Source: JANQPX01 sp041398025
GTDB lineage: Bacteria > Pseudomonadota > Alphaproteobacteria > Geminicoccales > Geminicoccaceae
Assembly (NCBI GenBank): GCA_041398025.1
Contig: JAWKVM010000024.1
Span: 104,931 to 168,930, forward strand
DNA: 64,000 bases
Direction: 5' to 3'
The notes below the pieces were generated by a model that was not told where the DNA came from, ran no database searches, and was given only the letters and a program-made list of their open reading frames with translations. The stretch's first letter is position 1; each line of letters opens with the position of its first letter. Of the stretch, positions 54,044 to 63,880 are shown piece after piece. A program made the position numbers and the translations under genes.

Positions 54044-56749
54044 CTATGCCTTGGCCAGGGCCGGCAGGGATACCAGGAAACGGGCGCCGCGGCCATTATC
54101 GGGGAGGAGCTCGAGCGAGCCGTTCAGGCGGTTCATGATCTGCCAGCTGATCGCGAGGCCGAGGCCGGCGCCGGAGCGATCGGTCTGTGGCTGCGCCCAG
54201 CCGCGCGAAAATTTTCGGAAGATGCGCTCACGGTCGGCGGGGCGGATGCCGGGGCCGTTGTCCTCGATCAGCGCCTTGTAGCTGCCATGGCTGACCTGGC
54301 TCCAGATCTGCACTTCCGGCGCCTCGCTGACATTATATTTGATCGCGTTGGAGAGCAGGTTGATGAAGACCTGGCTCAGGCGATCGGGATCGGCCTGGAC
54401 CATGGCTTCGGCAGCGCGCTCCCGGCTTTTGAGGGACACGCCCAGGCGGCTGGCCAGGCCCTGGCTGAGGTCGAGGGCGCGGTCGAGGGAGGCCTCGGCG
54501 TCGACGGTGGCGAGCGCCAGGGGGGCTTCGCCGCGCTCCAGCAGGCTGAGGTCGAGGATCTCGTCGAGCAGCCGGGTCATGCGCTCGGACTCGTCGTGGA
54601 TGATCTGCATGAAGCGGCGCGATTGCTTCGGCTCCAGATCGTCCTCGTCGAGGAGGATTTCGGAAAAGGAGCGGATCGAGGTGAGCGGCGTGCGCACTTC
54701 GTGGCTGACCTGGCTCAGGAAATCGTCCTTTTCGATGTCGAGCTGGGTCAGGCGTTCATTGGCGGCGCGCAGCTGTCTTGCCGTGGATTCCAGTTCCTCC
54801 GACTTCTGCTTGAGCTGCTGGCTGTATTCGATCACCTGCTGGGTCTCGTCGGCGATGCGCATCAGGGCGTCGAGGCTGATGCGCTCGCCGGTGGTGACCT
54901 GCGAGATCATGGCGCGCGCCGAGGCGGCGCCGACGCTGCCGGCAAGCTGGCGCTCGAGCTGGTCGATGAAGGCATCGTCGACCACGGGCTCATGGCGCGC
55001 CGCTCCCCCCTGGCCGGCCATCTTCGCGAACAGGTGATGCGCGGCATCGGCGCCGAGAATGCGCTGGGCGAGCACGAACAGGTCCCGCCCGGTGGCCGAG
55101 CGCTGGATGTAGCGCTTGGCATCCAGCCGGTCGCTGTCGAAGACATCGATGAACAGGCGTCCCTGCACCTGCTCCAGCGGGTTGGGCCGGGTGGCGAGCG
55201 ACACCAGCGTGAAGAGCACGGTGTTGAGCGACAGGCTCCAGAAGAGCGCGTGCACCAGCGGGTCGACGCCGCTCAAACCGACGAGAGACTCGGGCCTGAG
55301 GAGCGAGAGGCCGAAGGGGCCGTTGGCGATCACATCGGCGGACATCAGGAACGAGCCCCCGAAGCTCGGCAGAAACAGCGTGTAGCACCAGAGCGCGCAG
55401 CCGGCGATCAACCCGGCGACGGCGCCCTTGGCGGTGGCATGGCGCCAATAGAGACCGCCGACCAGCGAGGGCAGGATCTGGGCGACGCCGGCAAAGGCGA
55501 TAAGGCCGATCGCCGCCAGGGCCTCGGAGGGACCGCTGATCCGGAAGTAAAGAAAGCCGAGCAGCAGGATGATGCCGATGCTGATCCGCCGGCTCACCAG
55601 GAGGAGGCGCTTGACGTCGCCGCTGGCGCTCAGCGCCGAGCCCGGCAGGCGAAGCGCGATCGGCATGACGATGTGGTTGGAGATCATGGTGGAAAGCGCG
55701 ATGCAGGCGACGATCACCATCGAGGTCGCCGAGGAAAAGCCGCCGAGAAAGGCGAACAGCGCCAGCAGTTCCTGATCCGCGAACAGGGGCAGCGTGAGCA
55801 CGAACATGTCGGGATCGGCGCTGGCCGGCAGGGTGGCGAGGCCGGCGAGTGCGATCGGCAGGATGAACATCGACATCAGGAAGAGGTAGAGCGGGAACAG
55901 CCAGGACGCCGTGCGCAGGTGATCCTCGTCCGTGTTCTCGACCACCATCACCTGGAACTGGCGCGGCAGGCAGATGATCGCGGTCGCCGCGAGAAAGGTC
56001 AGCGTGACCCAGCGCGGGCCGAAGATGTCGTCGGCGTTCAGCAGTCTCGGGTGCGACCCGGAGAACACGCCGCCGATGCCGTCGCCGATCGCGACGATCG
56101 CGAACAGGCCGACGGCGAGCAGGGCCGCGAGCTTGACGACCGCCTCCACCGCGATCGCCGCGACCACGCCGTGATGGCGTTCGTTGGCGTCGATATTGCG
56201 GGTGCCGAAGATGATGGTGAAGACGGCCATGCCGACCGCGATCCAGAAGGTGGCGCTGAAGTCGGGGGCGGCGAGGAGGGCGGGGTCGAGATGGGCGCTC
56301 GCATGGCTCACCACCTGGTAGCTCACGGTGAGCGCCTGCAGCTGGAGCGCGATATAAGGCGTGGTGCCGATCACCGCGATCAGGGTGACGACCACGGCGA
56401 GGATGGTGCTCTTGCCGTAGCGCGACGAGACCAGATCGGCGATCGAGGTCACCTTGTGCACGCGGCCGACGCGCACGAGCTTGCGAAGGAAGAACCACCA
56501 GCCGACGAAGACCAGCGTGGGGCCGAGATAGATGGTGGCGAACTCCAGGCCGTTGCGCGCGGCCGAGCCGACCGCGCCGTAGAAGGTCCAGGACGTGCAG
56601 TAGATCGAGAGCGAGAGCGTGTAGACCAGAGGAGACTGCAGGAAGCCGGAGCGCCCCTTGCTCGCCTGGCGGTCCCCGAAGAAGGCGACGGCGAACAGGA
56701 TCGCCACATAGGCGAGCGCTGCCAGAAGAACGAGCTTCGAGGAGAGCAT
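54044..56749 (-). CDS. PutP-type symporter/histidine kinase fusion (CbrA-like)
   Basis: A 901-residue protein. Residues ~1-510 form a sodium/solute symporter-like membrane domain (YTLSLSIYCTSWTFYGAVGSA, ITSIADLVSSRYGKST-like, FQVMVVENTDEDHLRTASW). After a linker and a coiled coil (SQQLKQKSEELESTARQLRA), a HisKA domain has the phosphoacceptor His in VSHEVRTPLTSIRSFSEIL. An HATPase domain follows (NLLSNAIKYN, EDNGPGI, GAGLGLAIS). Known relatives couple substrate sensing to catabolic control. Forms an operon with a small membrane protein upstream (ATGA overlap) and a response regulator. Confidence 0.88.
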   Translation of the reverse strand: MLSSKLVLLAALAYVAILFAVAFFGDRQASKGRSGFLQSPLVYTLSLSIYCTSWTFYGAVGSAARNGLEFATIYLGPTLVFVGWWFFLRKLVRVGRVHKVTSIADLVSSRYGKSTILAVVVTLIAVIGTTPYIALQLQALTVSYQVVSHASAHLDPALLAAPDFSATFWIAVGMAVFTIIFGTRNIDANERHHGVVAAIAVEAVVKLAALLAVGLFAIVAIGDGIGGVFSGSHPRLLNADDIFGPRWVTLTFLAATAIICLPRQFQVMVVENTDEDHLRTASWLFPLYLFLMSMFILPIALAGLATLPASADPDMFVLTLPLFADQELLALFAFLGGFSSATSMVIVACIALSTMISNHIVMPIALRLPGSALSASGDVKRLLLVSRRISIGIILLLGFLYFRISGPSEALAAIGLIAFAGVAQILPSLVGGLYWRHATAKGAVAGLIAGCALWCYTLFLPSFGGSFLMSADVIANGPFGLSLLRPESLVGLSGVDPLVHALFWSLSLNTVLFTLVSLATRPNPLEQVQGRLFIDVFDSDRLDAKRYIQRSATGRDLFVLAQRILGADAAHHLFAKMAGQGGAARHEPVVDDAFIDQLERQLAGSVGAASARAMISQVTTGERISLDALMRIADETQQVIEYSQQLKQKSEELESTARQLRAANERLTQLDIEKDDFLSQVSHEVRTPLTSIRSFSEILLDEDDLEPKQSRRFMQIIHDESERMTRLLDEILDLSLLERGEAPLALATVDAEASLDRALDLSQGLASRLGVSLKSRERAAEAMVQADPDRLSQVFINLLSNAIKYNVSEAPEVQIWSQVSHGSYKALIEDNGPGIRPADRERIFRKFSRGWAQPQTDRSGAGLGLAISWQIMNRLNGSLELLPDNGRGARFLVSLPALAKA

Positions 56750-57018
56750 CAGTCCGGCCGGTCCCGGCCCGAGGTCGGCGCGGGGTCGCGCATGGCCCTT
56801 TCCAGCTCCGCGCGCGGGCGCAGCCGCCGGGCGAGCCAGGCGGCGATGACGATCAGGAGCGCCCAGACCGCGAACAGATAGATCACGATCAGCGGCACGC
56901 CGGCGATCATGGCCGGCACGCCGAAGGCGAGGACGGCGGGCGGCATGAGCAGAAACAGGCCGAGAAAGGGCAGGACGAGCGCCAGGCTCTCGATCTTGTC
57001 ACGGGAGGGGCCGGCCAT
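56749..57018 (-). CDS. Small two-helix membrane protein preceding PutP-kinase
   Basis: An 89-residue protein with two hydrophobic helices (LALVLPFLGLFLLMPPAVLAF and GVPLIVIYLFAVWALLIVIAA) and a basic, charged tail. Its stop overlaps the kinase start by ATGA, so translation is coupled. Small membrane proteins at this position accompany symporter-type proteins, suggesting a subunit or assembly role. Confidence 0.7.
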   Translation of the reverse strand: MAGPSRDKIESLALVLPFLGLFLLMPPAVLAFGVPAMIAGVPLIVIYLFAVWALLIVIAAWLARRLRPRAELERAMRDPAPTSGRDRPD

Positions 57019-57025
57019 GCCCGGG

Positions 57026-57400
57026 TCAGCTCCCGATCAGCGTCTTCACCGCCTTGATGACCTCCTTGTTGGAGAAGGGCTTGGTCAGGAAGATGTCGGC
57101 GCCGATATCCTCGGCGGTGGCGCGGTCCTGGCGCTGCCCCTTGGCGGTGAGCACGATCACGGGCAGGGCCTTGAGCGCGTCGTTCGATCGGATCTTCTTC
57201 AGGATGTCGAAGCCGTTCATCTTCGGCAGCATGACATCGAGGATCACGAGATCGGGTGCTGCCGCCCAGATCTTCTGCAGCGCCGCTTCGCCGTCGAGCG
57301 CGGTCGTGACCTCGAAGCCCTCGCGCCCGAGGATGAAGGTCAGCGACTCCACCAGATGCGGCTCGTCTTCAGCGATCAGGACATGCTTGCCCACCGTCAC
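57026..57400 (-). CDS. Response regulator (receiver only)
   Basis: A 124-residue receiver: LIAEDEPHLVESL acidic pair, phosphoacceptor Asp in LVILDVMLPKMNGFD, VLTAKGQ and the Lys in FLTKPFSNKEV. No output domain. The start is GTG 57400. It is 7 bases upstream of the small membrane protein and is the likely partner of the PutP-kinase. Confidence 0.85.
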   Translation of the reverse strand: MTVGKHVLIAEDEPHLVESLTFILGREGFEVTTALDGEAALQKIWAAAPDLVILDVMLPKMNGFDILKKIRSNDALKALPVIVLTAKGQRQDRATAEDIGADIFLTKPFSNKEVIKAVKTLIGS

Positions 57401-57489
57401 TCACTCCCCAAACCTCCCCATGTCGCGCTATTGTCGCAGTCGGATGCTTTCGGCACATTCTCGCTCCCGCATCGAGGCAAATCAACAGG

Positions 57490-57840
57490 TCAATGCCCGC
57501 GCGCCAGGGAGGCCAGGATCGGGTCCTCCTCGCGGTGCCGGCAGGCGTCGCGCTGGCAGAGCCGGCAGGTGACGCCGATGGGCGTCGCGGCCTCGGACGC
57601 GACGATATCGAGGCCGTCGGCATAGATGGTCTGATCGGCGTGAAGGGCGTCGCAGGCGAGCATGATCGACACGATCTGCCGGTTCTGGCGAAAGGCGACC
57701 GGGCTCTTGACCGTGGTGCGCGCGATGAACAGAAAGCGGTCGCCGGTGGGCAGCTCCGCGACCTGACGGACGATCGTGCCCGGCGTCTGAAAGGCGCCGT
57801 AGACGGCCCACAGCGGACAGGCATTGCCGTAGTGATCCTG
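57490..57840 (-). pseudogene. ScfR-type XRE regulator, C-terminal fragment truncated by IS
   Basis: The minus strand reads HYGNACPLWAVYGAFQTPG, VRQVAELPTGDRFLFIARTT, DALHADQTIYADGLDI and ends TPIGVTCRLCQRDACRHREE. This is the conserved C-terminal half, with its cysteine cluster, of short-chain fatty-acyl transcriptional regulators (ScfR/MccR). The frame is broken at 57840-57846 exactly where the IS3 element begins, so the N-terminal HTH is lost and the gene should be inactive. Confidence 0.8.
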
Positions 57841-57846
57841 CCCAAC

Positions 57847-59033
57847 TGAACTGGTCCACCGTTATGTATAGGAAACGGAGGCCAGAAGATGGCGAACAAG
57901 CGGCACAAGCCTGGAGAGATTGTTCAGCAGCTTCGGCAGGTTGACGTGCTTGTGGGACGGGGCATGGCGCGCGTTGATGCGATCCGGGAGGTTCGCATTA
58001 CGGGAGCAGACCTACTACCGATGGCGAAAGCACTATGGCGGGATGGGCGCTGACCAACTGAGGGAACTCAAGCCTGCAGAAGGAGAATGATCGGCTTCGA
58101 AAGCCGTGTCGGATTTGACCTCGACAAGCTGATCTTGAAGGAAGCGGCGCGGGGAAACTTCAGGTTTCCCTCGCGTCGCCGTGCCTGCATTGATCAGGTT
58201 CTCACTCAGTTCTGTGTGTCCGAGAGACGGGTTTGTCGCGCGTGCTGGGCCAGCATCGGTCCACGCAGCGATATCGGGCACGCGGACGAGCTGACGAAGA
58301 CCAACTGGTGGCTGATATGATCGAGCTTGCCCGGCAATATGGGCGTTATGGCTATCGTGGCGGATTGCGGCTCTGCTCAGGGATGCGGGGTGGCAGGTCA
58401 GCGATGGTCGGATCGGACCGTCTCTCGGCGGCGAGGGGCTGAAGGTGCCTTCAAAGCAACCGAAGAAAGGACGGCTCTGGCTGAATGACGGTTCCTGCGT
58501 TCGTCTTCGACCAGGCTATCAGAACCATGTCTGGTCGTATGACTTCGTCCATTGCCGGACCGACGATGGGCGGGCTTTCAGGGCCTGAACATTCTGGACG
58601 AGTTCAGCCGCGAATGTCTGGCGATCCGGTGAAGCGAAAGCTGAACTCGACGGGTGTGATCGATGCCTTAACCGACCTCTTCATCCTGCGAGGGCCAACT
58701 GCTTTCATTCGCAGCGACAACGCCCTGAGTTCGTTGCCGAAGCGGTTCGAGGCCGGATTGAAGCCGTCGCCGCGAAGACCGCCTTCATCGAACCTGGCAG
58801 TCCCTGGGAGAACGGCTATGTCGAGCTTCAATGCCCGGCTGCGAGACGAGCTGCTTGATGGCGAAATCTTCTACTCGCTGAAGGAGGCACAGATCATCAT
58901 CGAAGACTGGCGCAAGCACGATAACACCAAACGCCCTCACAGCGCCTTGGGATATCGGCCTCCAGCCCCTGAAACCATCGTCACGCTGGAGCAAAGACCA
59001 ACAAGGCACTAACAATCACACCGGGCCAGTCAG
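57847..59033 (+). mobile_element. Decayed IS3-family element
   Basis: About 1.19 kb with imperfect terminal repeats (TGAACTGGTCCACCG left, complement of CACCGGGCCAGTCA right). OrfA begins at 57889 (MANKRHKPGEIVQQLRQVDV) and shifts frame at the EQTYYRWRKHYGGMGADQLR segment. OrfB pieces follow: DKLILKEAARGN, VADMIELARQYGRYGYR, KRKLNSTGVIDALTDLFIL, and the end SFNARLRDELLDGEIFYSLK with KRPHSALGYRPPAPET. Several frameshifts make it non-autonomous. No clear target duplication was seen. Confidence 0.82.
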
Positions 59034-59788
59034 ATAAGGCTGCTCATCCTAGTTTTGCTCGATAGCTTCCCATTTCCAGCGTAAGCGGTACACACAAGAC
59101 CAAGCAGGGACAGCTGCCAAGTGTGTTTTTGCCGGTACGGCCAAAGGAGAGCGGAGCGAAGTGGCAGCTCCGAAGATCTTGGGGGCAAACCAAACAGCCC
59201 AGATTGGTTGACTTTATTGAGAAGGCGATGCGGCCTCAGCTGAACGGTTCGCGTCCCCGGCTTTCATCGATTCCATCGCTCAAAGTGCGGTCCCCATTTT
59301 GTCGAGCTGGTCCACTGGATGTGCACGGAGATCTTCCAGCACGGGGACCAGCGAGATCGATTGATGAGGGACGATCGACGAAAAGATATTGCAGGACGGT
59401 GTTCCAGCAGCATCGACGATTGGTGAGCGGATTCGGCGGGACGATGATGAGGTGGGCGGGCTGCGATGCGGCTTTCGATCGAGACCTCGTCACCTTCGAG
59501 GAGGACGGTAGCGTGCTCCCGTCGTCTGCGCTGACCGCTGCGCTAAATCCTGCTTGGCCTGACCCACAAAAACTCGTCGCGCTTGGTGATCCGTCAGGGC
59601 CGGCAAGCCTTCCTCGATCATCACCGCGCCCATGTATGGCGCAGGTAGCCATGGCGTCTATGCGAGTCGTTTTTCGACCAGATGGCTCAATCTGTTCCAT
59701 ATTTCCACATTGGTGAATGATTTTTGATTGAACGTCGTGTATAGAAAAAATCGACGCTCAGGTCCAAATGAGGTGAATTTCGACCATC
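59034..59788. other. Unassigned stretch between IS3 remnant and Fic gene
   Basis: A plus-strand frame (59123-59716) is open but has no recognisable motifs. Neighbouring frames contain suggestive but broken pieces (for example FVELVHWMCTEIFQHGDQRD), so decayed coding DNA is more likely than a gene. AT content rises at 59690-59790, where the promoter of the Fic gene should lie. Confidence 0.4.
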
Positions 59789-61354
59789 GTGAGGATATTT
59801 CGACCGATGAAGCTGGATAGCCAGGCGCCGAACATGTTCCAGGATCAACTCGTGCCCAAGGGCGCGAGGCTGGCCGGCTGGGCGGCGCTTGTGCAGGGGC
59901 TCGGCGTCGAAGCGCCGGTCCGCGCCCCGAGCGCGGTCGCGGGCGGTCATATCAAGGGCAGCAAGCGGGCCGACAACGGCTGGAGCGTCTTCGACAAGCG
60001 ATATTGGCCGGGTGACGCCGTCACCGGTCACCTGACCTTCGCGCTTCGCCACGAATCCCTTGATCTGCTGGTTCTGAAGCGCGTGCTCGATGCCATTCCT
60101 TCGGATGTGATGGCTGCCTTTGTCGGCAGCCAGCCCACCGGCGCCGTCGCCCGGCGCGCCTGGTTCTTCTACGAAACGCTGACCGGCGCCCGCCTCGATC
60201 TCGACGACGCGCCCACCGTCACGGCGATCGAGGCGCTCGATCCGGCGCGCTATGTCACAGGCGCGCCGCGACTGTCGAAGCGCCACAGGGTGAGGGACAA
60301 TCTGCTCGGCGATGGCGGCTACTGCCCGCTCATCCGGCGGACCGAAGCGATCGAGGCCTGCCTCGCCCGCGGCTTGGCGGGCGAGATCGCGGACACCGTC
60401 GGCCGGACGAGCGCCGGCCTGATCGCCCGGGCGGCCAATTTCCTGCTGCTCGCCGACAGCCGGGCGAGCTTCGAGATCGAAGGCGAGCGCCCGCCCCGCA
60501 ACCGACTGGAGCGCTGGGGCCGCGCCGTACTTCAGGCCGGCAGGCATGCGCTCACGCTGGATGAGCTCAACCGTCTGCATGGCGTGCTGATCGAGGATAC
60601 CCGCTTCGTTCGCGCCGGGCTTCGCCCGGATGGCGTCTTCATCGGCGAGCGCGATCACCTTCATGATCCGTTGCCGGAGTTCATCGGGGCGCGGGCCGAG
60701 GACCTTGCGGATCTGGTCACCGGCATGCTGTCGGCCAATCGGCGCATGGGCGAGAGCGGCCTCGACCCGGTCCTGCAGGCGGCGGCCACCGCCTTCGGCT
60801 TCGTCACCATCCACCCCTATCAGGACGGGAATGGCCGGCTGCATCGCTGCCTGATCCACCACGTGCTGGCGGCGCGCAGGTTCACGCCGGAGGGCATGGT
60901 GTTTCCGGTCTCCTCGGTCATGCTGGACCGGATCGACGACTACCGGCGAACGCTGCAGCACCACTCCGGCGCGCTGATGCCGTTCATTGCCTGGCGGCCG
61001 ACACCGCCGCCGCATCGCAATGTCGAGGTCCTGAACGACACCGCCGATCTCTACCGCTATTTCGACTGCACGGAGGCGGCGGAGTTCCTGTTCGCCTGCG
61101 TCCAGCGTGCGGTCGAGCACGACTTGCCCAAGGAAATCGAGTATCTGCGCCGTCACGATGAAGCCTTGGCGCGCATCATGGAGACGGTGGAGATGCCGGA
61201 CCGTGTCGCCCAGGATCTCATCCTGTTCATCCGGCAGAATGATGGCAGGCTGCCCAAGCGACGCCGCGAGAAGGAATTCGCAGTATTGACCGATGAGGAG
61301 ACAGGGCAAATCGAGAAAATCTATGCGGAGGTTTTCGACGATGGCGGCCGCTGA
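59789..61354 (+). CDS. Fic-domain AMP-transferase, class II
   Basis: A 521-residue protein. The inhibitory helix motif [ST]xxxE[GN] occurs as ASFEIEGE (~residue 230), N-terminal to the Fic domain, which defines class II. The catalytic loop is VTIHPYQDGNGRLHRCLIHH, with an intact His and the DGNGR phosphate loop. A helical C-terminal part follows. Fic proteins of this build usually AMPylate and de-AMPylate a target; none is encoded next to it. GTG 59789 or ATG 59807 could start translation. It stands alone between IS remnants, suggesting acquisition by transfer. Confidence 0.85.
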   Translation: MRIFRPMKLDSQAPNMFQDQLVPKGARLAGWAALVQGLGVEAPVRAPSAVAGGHIKGSKRADNGWSVFDKRYWPGDAVTGHLTFALRHESLDLLVLKRVLDAIPSDVMAAFVGSQPTGAVARRAWFFYETLTGARLDLDDAPTVTAIEALDPARYVTGAPRLSKRHRVRDNLLGDGGYCPLIRRTEAIEACLARGLAGEIADTVGRTSAGLIARAANFLLLADSRASFEIEGERPPRNRLERWGRAVLQAGRHALTLDELNRLHGVLIEDTRFVRAGLRPDGVFIGERDHLHDPLPEFIGARAEDLADLVTGMLSANRRMGESGLDPVLQAAATAFGFVTIHPYQDGNGRLHRCLIHHVLAARRFTPEGMVFPVSSVMLDRIDDYRRTLQHHSGALMPFIAWRPTPPPHRNVEVLNDTADLYRYFDCTEAAEFLFACVQRAVEHDLPKEIEYLRRHDEALARIMETVEMPDRVAQDLILFIRQNDGRLPKRRREKEFAVLTDEETGQIEKIYAEVFDDGGR

Positions 61355-61733
61355 TATTTGTCTCTGGCCGCATGGCCGTCGTTGGAAATCCTGCAATTCC
61401 GGTCCTGGTCTGTACTTCCTTCCGGTCCCGGCGCGTCGTCGCTTCGCGCCACTCTCCATTGGCTGACCGGCAGCGGCCTCCGGCCGTCGTACACAAAACG
61501 CAATGGTTATTGCCCGAGACTCACTCCACCAAAGCGCAAACGCGTTGAATTAGCGTCTGATAACGATGCCTTAGCATCCGCGTCCCTGTCACCGTTTGTC
61601 ACTGCGCTGTGACAGCGTAGCGCGAGAACGAAATTTTCTAACATTCTTCAAACAGTTATCTTGTCGCCAAATGCGTAACCTTTCGCCAGGGTCTGCCTGA
61701 CGGGTCTCGGGTACGGGTGATAGATCCTGCCGT
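61355..61733. other. Gene-free stretch
   Basis: No gene supported. An AT-richer part (61540-61690) with inverted motifs around TGTCACTGCGCTGTGACA could hold an IS border or a promoter. Confidence 0.35.
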
Positions 61734-62027
61734 ATGGTCGACCTTACAGGCGAATCCGAGATTGAAGGTCTATCCGCCGCGGGTGCTGCTGGCCGTCGAC
61801 CTTGGAATGACGCGGAGAAGCTTCGGATTATCGAGGAGAGCTTTGCCGGGCATCGTCAGGCGAGCGCAACGGCGAGGCGTCATGGGATTTCGCGCTCGCC
61901 GCTGACGGTGTGGGGGCGGCAATCCCGGAATGGCGAACTCGGGGTCGGGCGGTCTCCGTCTTTCATCCCGCTGACACTGTCCGCCGAGGCGCCGGCTCGG
62001 CTGTTGCCTGTGCTGGAGCGGACATGA
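61734..62027 (+). pseudogene. IS66-family TnpA remnant
   Basis: A 97-residue frame with the IS66 OrfA HTH: WNDAEKLRIIEESFAGHRQA, ARRHGISRSPLTVWGRQSR, then FIPLTLS. It resembles TnpA in full length but is followed by broken tnpB and tnpC, so it is part of a dead element. Confidence 0.7.
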
Positions 62028-62503
62028 TCGCGTTTCCGGCGGGCGTGAAGGTCTGGATCGCCGGCGGTGTCAGGGACATGCGGCGTGGCATGAACACGCT
62101 GGCGCTGCCGGTGCAGCAAGGGATCGGACGGGATCCCCATACGGGCAGGATTTTCTGCTTTCGGGGCCGCAAAGGTTATCCGGTGAAGATCCTCTGGCCT
62201 GACGGCTGAACGCGGTCCTGGCGCAGCGATCCAAACAGAGCGATCAGCGGTGTTTGGAAACATCGATGCAAAACCAATAACCTCGTGCTGCGGCTTGTGA
62301 ATCATCCGAATGCGCCGCTGCACTAGCGTAGCGATCAGGGCATGTCGCTTTATGCCAAGCGCGTGGAGGCGGGCAAGTTCATCTGGCCGACGAGCCGGTC
62401 AGGCGATGCAGTCGCCATCTCGGCGGCCCAGCTCGGACATCTCCTCGACGGCATCGACGGGCGTCACCCGTGCTGGACGCAACGCCTTGCAAAGGCTGGG
62501 TAA
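62024..62503 (+). pseudogene. IS66-family TnpB remnant, frameshifted
   Basis: Begins MIAFPAGVKVWIAGGVRDMR, RGMNTLALPVQQGIGRDP, IFCFRGRKGYPVKILWPDG and then stops at 62209. The expected continuation SLYAKRVEAGKFIWPTSRSG, HLLDGIDGRHPCWTQRLAKAG appears in another frame from about 62342. Confidence 0.75.
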
Positions 62504-62563
62504 ATCGTGCTCATCGCGCCGTTTTCCGTGGGCTTTCCGGGGCTGACATGGTAGATCTTGGCC

Positions 62564-62845
62564 ATGTCGGATGCCGCCTCCGAACTCGAAAGATTGCGCA
62601 CCGAGCTGGCCGCGATGAAGGCCGAGCCGACCCGGTCGGAGGCTGTGGTCTCGGCTTCCGAGGCGATGATCGCCGGCCTGAAGCTGGCGATCGCTCTGCT
62701 CAAGCGCGAGAAGTATGGTCGCCGCTCTGAACGCGCCGCCCGGCTGATCCACCGGATGGAACTGCAGCTCGAGGGCTGGCAAGGCATCCTGCAGGCCGAT
62801 GCTCATGCAGGCTACAATCAGCTGCACGATCCGGCGCGTCAGCCT
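62564..62845 (+). pseudogene. IS66-family TnpC remnant with internal deletion
   Basis: The N-terminal part (MSDAASELERLRTELAAMKA, LKREKYGRRSERAARLIHRM, ELQLEGW) is joined directly to QGILQADAHAGYNQLHDPAR, a segment normally several hundred residues further on in the DDE core. It is then cut off where an IS110 remnant begins. Confidence 0.75.
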
Positions 62846-62849
62846 GGTC

Positions 62850-63435
62850 CGTCAGGACATGCCAGATCAAGACAGCGAGTTTTCGCGCCGTGGCGACGGC
62901 GGCAGCCCCGGCACCGCTTTTTTTCTGCACGCGAAGGCAGCAGGAAGCGCCAATCCATCGAGCCAGGCCTGAGCGGCTTTGCCAAAAAGATACCCCTCAT
63001 ATTTGGGCACCAGATTGCCATTCAGGATCGCATGGATGCGGCTCTTCAGCCGGACGATCTGTTCGAGCCCCCCACGCGCTCGGTCGTCTGCCCCGGAAAT
63101 TCACGAGGGTGGGGCGAAACGTATCGTCGTCAGCAACCCAGATCGGCGGCAGAAAGCCGGACATGCAGAATTCCGCCAAGATCCGGGCATCGATCTCGTC
63201 GGTCCTCGCGCGCGCATAGGCAATCGCGCGAACCAATCGAGGATTGGCGATCGCGACATGCCTCGCATAAGGCCGGAGCAGCCGTTCGACGGCATTGCTG
63301 CTGCCGGTCGCCTCGATGACGAACGAGATCGACACGCAGTCCTTTCACGACGCGGCCATCCTCGAGGATCGCGACTTGAGCAAACGACCGGTGGATGTCC
63401 ATTCCGACAACCCGCATGGCTCCTCTCCTGTTCAT
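62850..63435 (-). pseudogene. IS110-family transposase remnant
   Basis: Minus strand pieces: MRVVGMDIHRSFAQVAILED (63417 down), then in another frame FVIEATGSSNAVERLLRPYA, IANPRLVRAIAYARARTDEI, FLPPIWVADDDTF, then NGNLVPKYEGYLFGKAAQAW and ARKLAVLIWHVLTDQADAPD. These are the DEDD-type N-terminal region and the C-terminal motifs of IS110 in order, with several frameshifts. It appears inserted between IS66 tnpC and an IS1182 remnant. Confidence 0.75.
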
Positions 63436-63489
63436 GGCCGGAGCCGGCGGGCCTACACGACATCGACGGATCCGAACGCCTCTTGTTGG

Positions 63490-63880
63490 CGTCGCCCGGA
63501 TCAGACCAGCCTTGGATCAAGCGTGGATGCCGGCAAAGCCTTCACCGCCGATCAGGCCTTCGCCGATGCAGCGCAGCACGACCGTCTTGAACATGCGGTG
63601 AAAGAGTTCACTGTCATGAAAGCGGCCATGGGGATTCTTCGAAAAGGTCGATTGATCAGGATCTCCACCGTTGAGATCCCGCCGACAGAAGCATGGAAAC
63701 GCCAAGTGCACGTGAACATGATCGCATAGGCGACACCCGGACCGAATGCTGCAGCACCGGATGCTCCCGAGATCGACAAAGACATCGATCTGCGCAGCAC
63801 ATGATCGGCAGGGACGTGGTCGTCGAGGCGAAAATCGTAAAACAAATGCTCAGCTGCTGCCTCCCTGCCCATGATCGAAC
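63490..63880 (-). pseudogene. IS1182-family transposase remnant
   Basis: Minus strand: MGREAAAEHLFYDFRLDDHV, PADHVLRR, then a deletion and frame change, then DQSTFSKNPHGRFHDSELFH and CIGEGLIGGEGFA followed by broken ASL/ADANKRR-like sequence. This is the N-terminal third of an IS1182-type DDE transposase, cut at about 63490 by the IS110 remnant. Confidence 0.72.

Noticed and set aside
53933..56881. Plus-strand open frame of 982 codons opposite the PutP-kinase
   Set aside because: Antisense to a protein with clear symporter and kinase motifs; the translated product is low-complexity and charged with no fold signature.
59123..59716. 197-codon plus-strand frame before the Fic gene
   Set aside because: No motifs or good start; adjacent frames hold equally protein-like fragments, so decayed DNA is the safer reading.
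59687..61459. Minus-strand open frame of 590 codons opposite the Fic gene
   Set aside because: The plus-strand Fic product has catalytic and inhibitory motifs, and the antisense product has none.
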